A stretch of DNA of 64,000 nt from DASQFI01 sp963780895. Lineage in GTDB: Bacteria > Acidobacteriota > Vicinamibacteria > Vicinamibacterales > SCN-69-37. Each line of letters starts with the position of its first letter. The stretch's first letter is position 1. Both the position numbers and the translations under genes were made by a program. A model generated the notes under the pieces. It saw only the letters and a program-made list of their open reading frames with translations. It was not told the origin of the DNA and ran no database searches. The stretch is from the NCBI GenBank assembly GCA_963780895.1, contig CAWAEG010000002.1:310001-374000 (forward strand). Direction: 5' to 3'. Of the stretch, positions 60,347 to 64,000 are shown piece by piece.

Positions 60347-61439
60347 TGACGCTCATTTGAGGCAGACGCGACGACGCGAGCACGCGTTCGGCGGCGTCCT
60401 GCACGCTCTCCGGCGTAATCCTCATCAGGCACCGGAAATCACCCGGAACGCACGTGCGCTGATCGCACGGGCGGCAGGGCAGCGGTCCGCTGTCGACGGC
60501 CACTGTCTGCAGATGAGGCGGCCGCCAGGGCGCCCACTGCGCGGGTACCGTCGGGCCGTACAACGCCACGATTGGCACGTCGGACGTCGCGGCGATGTGC
60601 ATCGGGCCGCTGTCGCCGCCGAGAAAGAGCGCCGCCCGGTCCATCAGCGCGCGCATCTCCGCCAGTGACCAGCCCTCACCGGGCACGATGCGGGCGGCGT
60701 CTTCCGCGCCCGATCGGGCGTGGGCCTGCGCCAGGACGCGCCCGGCCGCGTCGCGATCGGACGGACCGCCAACCACGACGATCCAGCGCCGGGGCTGACC
60801 GCGGACGAGACCGGCCGCGGCCTCGGCGAACGACGACTCCGGCCATCGCCGGAACGGATTGCGCGCGCTCACGTGCAGGACGACGATCTGATCGCCGGAC
60901 GTCATGCCGAACGCGGCCAGACGCGCGTCGACCGACGCGCGCGCGGACGGGTCGACGGTCATCTCCACGCGGTCGGTCTCCGGCGTCGGCGGAGAGGCGA
61001 GCGCGGGATCGACGGCGGCGAGCAGGTCCCACTGATTCAGCATCGAATGACGCGGTCCGGCGTGGCGTGGACGGCGCACGACGCGCGTGTACATCCACAT
61101 CCGGCCGCGGATATCGTAGCCCACGCGCACCGGCGCGCCGCTTGCCCATGTGAACCACGCACTTCGCGGGCCGCCGTGAAAGTCGATCGCCAGGTCGATG
61201 CGCCGCGCCCGCAGCGTTCGCGCCATCCGGACGTCGTCGCGCAAACGATCCCAGCCGCGGCGGTGCCGGACGATCAGGACGTCCGTCAGGTGGGGATTGC
61301 CGGTGACCACCGGCGCGGCGAGCGACTCGACGAGGTAGAGGAGCTCGGCGTCCGGGAACCGGCGCCGGATCGCGCGAATCGCTGGTGTCGTGAGGATGAC
61401 ATCGCCAATCAGGCGAGGGCGAACGAGCAGAATCCTCAA
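60336..61439 (-). CDS. GT9 heptosyltransferase-like glycosyltransferase
   Basis: A GT-B, GT9-family transferase (367 aa). ILLVRPRLIGDVILTTPAIRAIRRRFPDAELLYLVE is the WaaC/WaaF-type beginning; IDLAIDFHGGPRSAWFTWASGAPVRVGYDIRGR, VVLHVSARNPFRRWPESSFAEAA (diphosphate loop), GGDSGPMHIAATSDVPIVALYGPTVPAQWAPWRP and RQCTCVPGDFRCLMRI-like final Cys residues fit the family. It could add heptose to the core made with RfaE1. A CPCDQRTCVPGDFRC cluster at the end is reminiscent of GT9 members in Acidobacteria. ATG at 61439, 12 bp after the Trm112-like gene. Confidence 0.9.
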   Translation of the reverse strand: MRILLVRPRLIGDVILTTPAIRAIRRRFPDAELLYLVESLAAPVVTGNPHLTDVLIVRHRRGWDRLRDDVRMARTLRARRIDLAIDFHGGPRSAWFTWASGAPVRVGYDIRGRMWMYTRVVRRPRHAGPRHSMLNQWDLLAAVDPALASPPTPETDRVEMTVDPSARASVDARLAAFGMTSGDQIVVLHVSARNPFRRWPESSFAEAAAGLVRGQPRRWIVVVGGPSDRDAAGRVLAQAHARSGAEDAARIVPGEGWSLAEMRALMDRAALFLGGDSGPMHIAATSDVPIVALYGPTVPAQWAPWRPPHLQTVAVDSGPLPCRPCDQRTCVPGDFRCLMRITPESVQDAAERVLASSRLPQMSVNAH

Positions 61440-61451
61440 ACGTGCCGTGTC

Positions 61452-61652
61452 CTACGGCTGCCTTCCGGGGTCGCGCGTGCCGTCGGCCTCCACTGTGGCT
61501 TCATCGATGAGCATGACCGGGATGTCATCCTTGATCGGATACACACGCTGGCAGGTGTCGCACCGCAGTCCCGCGCCGTTGTTCACCAGACGGACGGGTG
61601 TTTTGCATTCCGGACAGACTAGGATCTCGAGGAGCGCCGGATCGACGGCCAT
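61452..61652 (-). CDS. Trm112 family zinc-ribbon-like protein
   Basis: A small (66 aa) zinc-ribbon-like protein: DPALLEILVCPECKTPVRLVNNGAGLRCDTCQRVYPIKDDIPVMLIDEATV, the YcaR/Trm112p pattern with CPEC and CDTC. Bacterial members bind or stabilise methyltransferases or kinases; the partner is not defined. YcaR-type genes are often close to lipopolysaccharide genes such as kdsB/lpxK, as here near rfaE1 and GT9. ATG at 61652. Confidence 0.9.
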   Translation of the reverse strand: MAVDPALLEILVCPECKTPVRLVNNGAGLRCDTCQRVYPIKDDIPVMLIDEATVEADGTRDPGRQP

Positions 61653-61704
61653 ATCCCTGGACTATAGACAAGTTGGAAGTGAGAAGCCAGACGGGAGCAC
61701 TCTC

Positions 61705-62480
61705 GTGAGACGCACGCTTGCGCTCGTCCTCGTCGCGATCGGAGCCGCGTCGTGCGCCGCGCGGATGTTCGTGCCGCCCACCGGTCCGGGAGCGCCGGCG
61801 CCGGAGGCGGCCGCGGCATGGGACGAGGCCACGAAAGAGTGTCGAACCGTCAAGAGCTTCGCGCCGACGCTGAGGTTGGGGGAAAAGTTTCGGGTGCGAG
61901 CGTGCCCGGCCTGACCGTGCTGGGCGCGGTCACCGCCGACGGCGGTATCCGGCTTCAGGCCACGGGCGGCGGCCGGACGATCTTCGAGCTCGCGGGCACG
62001 AACGATCGCGCCACCTTCTACTGGCGTGAGGATAATAAAGTGGCGATCGCTCGCGCCGAGGAGCTCGTGGATGCGCTCGTGGGACTGAGACTCGGCGCCG
62101 ACGCGCTGCTGCCGATTCTCACCGGATGCGTGACGAGAGATGAGTCCGGGTCGCGCGCTGAACGCTACGGCGACCTGCTCGCCGTTTCGACCCCCACGTC
62201 CCGCGTGTTCCTGCAGCGCGAACGATCGGGCTGGCGCGCGAGATACGCCGACGTGCAGGGACTGGCCGTGCAATACAAATGGGAGCAGGCGGCCTGGCCG
62301 CGCGAGATCACGATCGCGGCGCAGCGCGGCACGCCGTCAGAAGTCCGGCTGAGTCTGCGCATCGACGAAGGTTCCATCGTCAACCCGGCCCTGGGGCCCG
62401 AGACCTTTGCGTTGAACGTGCCGTCCACGGCCACGCCCATGACCCTCGACGAGCTGCGCGATCTGCTCCGGAAGCGTTGA
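61705..62480 (+). CDS. LolB-like outer-membrane lipoprotein (DUF4292-like), frameshifted
   Basis: The start is GTG 61705: RRTLALVLVAIGAASCAARMF, a signal peptide with a lipobox GAASC. The fold resembles LolB/DUF4292 beta-half-barrels that accept lipoproteins at the outer membrane (FAPTLRLGGKVSGASVPGLTVLGAVTADGGIRLQATGGGRTIFELAGTNDRATFYWREDNKVAIARA). The two halves lie in different frames; adding one G to GGGGG at 61878-61882 joins them as 258 aa. The gene is followed by ispE, tRNA-Gln and prs, matching the enterobacterial lolB-ispE-prs order, which strengthens the call. The LolB function is inferred from order and weak sequence likeness. Confidence 0.7.
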
Positions 62481-62487
62481 GCCGGCC

Positions 62488-63378
62488 ATGCCTCGCACGC
62501 TCGTCCTCCGGCCGTCCGCGAAGATCAACCTCACGCTCCGCGTCGGTGCCCTCCGCCCGGACGGCTTTCACGACGTGCGGACGCTGATGCAGTCCATCGC
62601 GTTGTGCGACACGCTCGCGATCACGGCGCGCAGCGGACCGTTCTCACTGAATGTTCACGGCCTCGGGGTTCCGGCTGAACGCGACAATCTCGTCTGGCGC
62701 GCGGCCGATCTGCTGTGGCGCGCGAGCGGCCGATCCGGAGACCCGCGCGACGTCCATGTCCACCTGGACAAGACGATTCCGATGGCGGCGGGACTCGGCG
62801 GCGGCAGCGCGGATGCCGCCGCGGCGCTCGTCGGCCTCAACACGATCTGGAACCTGCGCAGACCCCGGCCGGATCTCGTGAAGATCGCCGCCGACCTCGG
62901 ATCGGACGTGCCGTTTTTCCTGCAGCCCGGTACGGCGCTCTGCGCGGGCCGCGGCGAGGAAATCTATCCCGTTGACGACATCGCGCGACTGGGCATCGTC
63001 GTGATAAAGCCGTCGGTTGGCGTCGCGACCGCGGACGCGTACCGCTGGCTCGACGAAGATCGGGAGGCGGGCCTGGCGGCCACTTCGACGGCCTCGGCCG
63101 GACTCGACGTCGAGTGGCCCGGCGGACCGATCGTTGTCGGGAACGATCTCCAGGCCCCTGTCGCGAGACGTCATCCGGTCGTGGACGAAATCGTCGCCGC
63201 GTGCCGTCAGGCCGGTGCCCGGGTCGCGGCGATGACGGGCAGCGGATCCGCGGTATTTGCCGCGTTCTCGGAGCCTGCGGCCAAACGGGCGGTGCCGCGC
63301 CTTCGGCGGCAGGATTGGCTGGTGATCCTCACGCGCACGCTGAGCCGCCGCGAGGCGGTTCGGCACGTGGGGCTGTGA
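62488..63378 (+). CDS. ispE: 4-diphosphocytidyl-2-C-methyl-D-erythritol kinase
   Basis: GHMP kinase (296 aa) of the MEP isoprenoid pathway. It begins LRPSAKINLTLRVGALRPDGFHDVRTLMQSIAL; the ATP-binding loop is PMAAGLGGGSADAAAALVGLN near residues 95-114; DVPFFLQPGTALCAGRGEEIYPV, and the C-terminal AMTGSGSAVFAAF also fit IspE. ATG at 62488, 7 bp after the LolB-like stop. Confidence 0.95.
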   Translation: MPRTLVLRPSAKINLTLRVGALRPDGFHDVRTLMQSIALCDTLAITARSGPFSLNVHGLGVPAERDNLVWRAADLLWRASGRSGDPRDVHVHLDKTIPMAAGLGGGSADAAAALVGLNTIWNLRRPRPDLVKIAADLGSDVPFFLQPGTALCAGRGEEIYPVDDIARLGIVVIKPSVGVATADAYRWLDEDREAGLAATSTASAGLDVEWPGGPIVVGNDLQAPVARRHPVVDEIVAACRQAGARVAAMTGSGSAVFAAFSEPAAKRAVPRLRRQDWLVILTRTLSRREAVRHVGL

Positions 63379-63457
63379 TAAACTTTCCGATTTGCAGCGG
63401 GGCCGGGACGCTCGGCTGTAGAGTCCGCGGCGGCCCCACCCGGGATTCGTCCGAAAC

Positions 63458-63532
63458 TGGGGCGTGGCCAAGCGGTAAGGCGCGGGACTTTGGATCCCGT
63501 ATTCGAAGGTTCGAATCCTTCCGCCCCAACCA
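63458..63532 (+). tRNA. tRNA-Gln (anticodon TTG)
   Basis: A 75-nt cloverleaf: acceptor TGGGGCG pairs with CGCCCCA, then discriminator A and encoded CCA; D arm GGCCAAGCGGTAAGGC; anticodon loop CTTTGGA with TTG in the middle; T arm GTTCGAATC. The sequence is close to bacterial tRNA-Gln. It lies 79 bp after ispE and 100 bp before prs. No sign of a pseudo-tRNA. Confidence 0.95.
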
Positions 63533-63597
63533 ACTAGAACAACGTCGTGGCCGGAGCGGAGCAAGCGTCGAAGCGCGAGCATAAACGAAGGCCGCCA

Positions 63598-63620
63598 GTC
63601 GGGGTGCAGGGGACCCCGAC
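63598..63620 (+). repeat. Hairpin upstream of prs
   Basis: GTCGGGGT (63598-63605) and ACCCCGAC (63613-63620) pair perfectly across a 7-base G-rich loop, ending 12 bp before the prs ATG. It may be part of a leader or another dispersed hairpin; the GTGCAGGGG at its loop is also at the nuoH-nuoJ gap (45112-45120). No T-tract, so not a terminator. Confidence 0.5.
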
Positions 63621-63632
63621 GATAAGAAGCAG

Positions 63633-64000
63633 ATGTCGCACGGTCAACTGAAGCTCTTTTCGGGAAGCGCGCACCCGGCGCTGGCCAAGGAGATTGCCGA
63701 ACACCTCGGCATTCCCCTCGGCTCGGCACGTCTGCACCGGTTTCCGGATAGCGAGGTCTCGTTCCAGATCGACGAGAACATCCGCGGCACCGATGTCTTC
63801 ATCGTGCAGCCGACCTCGGCGCCGGTCGATGAGCACCTGGTCGAGCTCTGCGTGATGATCGATGCGTTCCGCCGGTCGTCGGCGTCGCGCATCACGGCCG
63901 TGATTCCGTACTACGGGTACGCGCGTCAGGATCGGAAAGACAAGCCGAGAGTGCCGATCTCGGCCAAGCTCGTGGCGAATCTCCTGAGCGCCGCAGGCAC
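63633..64000 (+). CDS. prs: Ribose-phosphate pyrophosphokinase (3' end outside window)
   Basis: The first 122 residues of PRPP synthetase, which makes PRPP from ribose-5-phosphate and ATP. MSHGQLKLFSGSAHPALAKEIAEHLGIPLGSARLHRFPDSEVSFQIDENIRGTDVFIVQP, then the VIPYYGYARQDRKDKPRVPISAKLVANLL metal/ATP-binding region, match Prs. The ATG is at 63633 with AGAAG upstream. The gene continues past base 64000. It is third in the lolB-ispE-tRNA-prs order. Confidence 0.96.
   Translation, partial: MSHGQLKLFSGSAHPALAKEIAEHLGIPLGSARLHRFPDSEVSFQIDENIRGTDVFIVQPTSAPVDEHLVELCVMIDAFRRSSASRITAVIPYYGYARQDRKDKPRVPISAKLVANLLSAAG

Noticed and set aside
61876..61890. Programmed -1 frameshift in the LolB-like gene
   Set aside because: The G-run followed by AAAA does not match a canonical X-XXY-YYZ site in phase and no downstream stimulatory structure is obvious; a missing base in a homopolymer is simpler.

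Overview
The window is a G+C-rich bacterial chromosome segment with densely packed genes, many GTG or TTG starts and many 4-bp ATGA/GTGA stop-start overlaps. Gene content fits a diderm with a lipopolysaccharide-like surface glycan: heptose kinase, heptosyltransferase-like GT9, O-antigen ligases, Wzx flippases, a LolB-like lipoprotein and an outer-membrane beta-barrel. The C-terminal half of a protein resembling the VWFA-related family common in Acidobacteriota suggests that phylum, possibly Vicinamibacteria. This is an inference; there is no rRNA here to confirm it. I saw no CRISPR array, prophage or complete insertion sequence.

Layout. 1-2908: end of an outer-membrane channel-like gene, holB and pdxA. 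2922-38769: a roughly 36-kb surface polysaccharide region. It holds gmd and fcl (GDP-L-fucose), an rfbC-smpB-hypothetical-degT-rfbD operon, a CapD/WbpM-like dehydratase, FkbM methyltransferases, two flippases, several GT2/GT4 glycosyltransferases and three ligase/polymerase-type membrane proteins. It also holds a likely UDP-L-QuiNAc or UDP-L-FucNAc pathway (reductase, FnlA-like, FnlC-like) followed by WbpV-like, WbpL-like and WbuB-like genes. thiS-thiG sit inside one of its minus-strand operons.

38875-51115: a respiratory complex I operon in the order nuoA-B-C-D-E-F-H-J-K-L-M-N, behind a sigma70-type promoter. nuoG and nuoI are missing from their usual places, and many intergenic gaps carry hairpins or short repeats. 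51124-58157: a GT39-type membrane glycosyltransferase, the truncated VWFA-related gene, selA, a small unknown gene, a cold-shock gene with an unusual leader, purH and a 195-bp inverted-repeat element. 58157-61652: rfaE1, an O-antigen ligase, a GT9 transferase and a Trm112-like protein. 61705-64000: a LolB-like lipoprotein gene, ispE, tRNA-Gln(TTG) and prs (running off the end), an order also known from gammaproteobacteria.

Five genes (FnlC-like epimerase, the 34902-36336 methyltransferase, selA, purH, LolB-like) are each interrupted by a single-base frameshift. Removing one base, or adding one for the LolB-like gene, restores a full-length protein with a whole number of codons in every case. 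Because purH and selA are otherwise intact, residual assembly indels are the simplest explanation, and the raw reads should be checked. One of these shifts creates a false 1,099-residue methyltransferase-ligase fusion.

The features most worth a second look are the complex I operon without nuoG and nuoI, the promoter-terminator leader in front of the cold-shock gene, and the families of intergenic repeats (a 36-bp terminal-inverted-repeat element, GGCCCAA heptamers and other hairpins).
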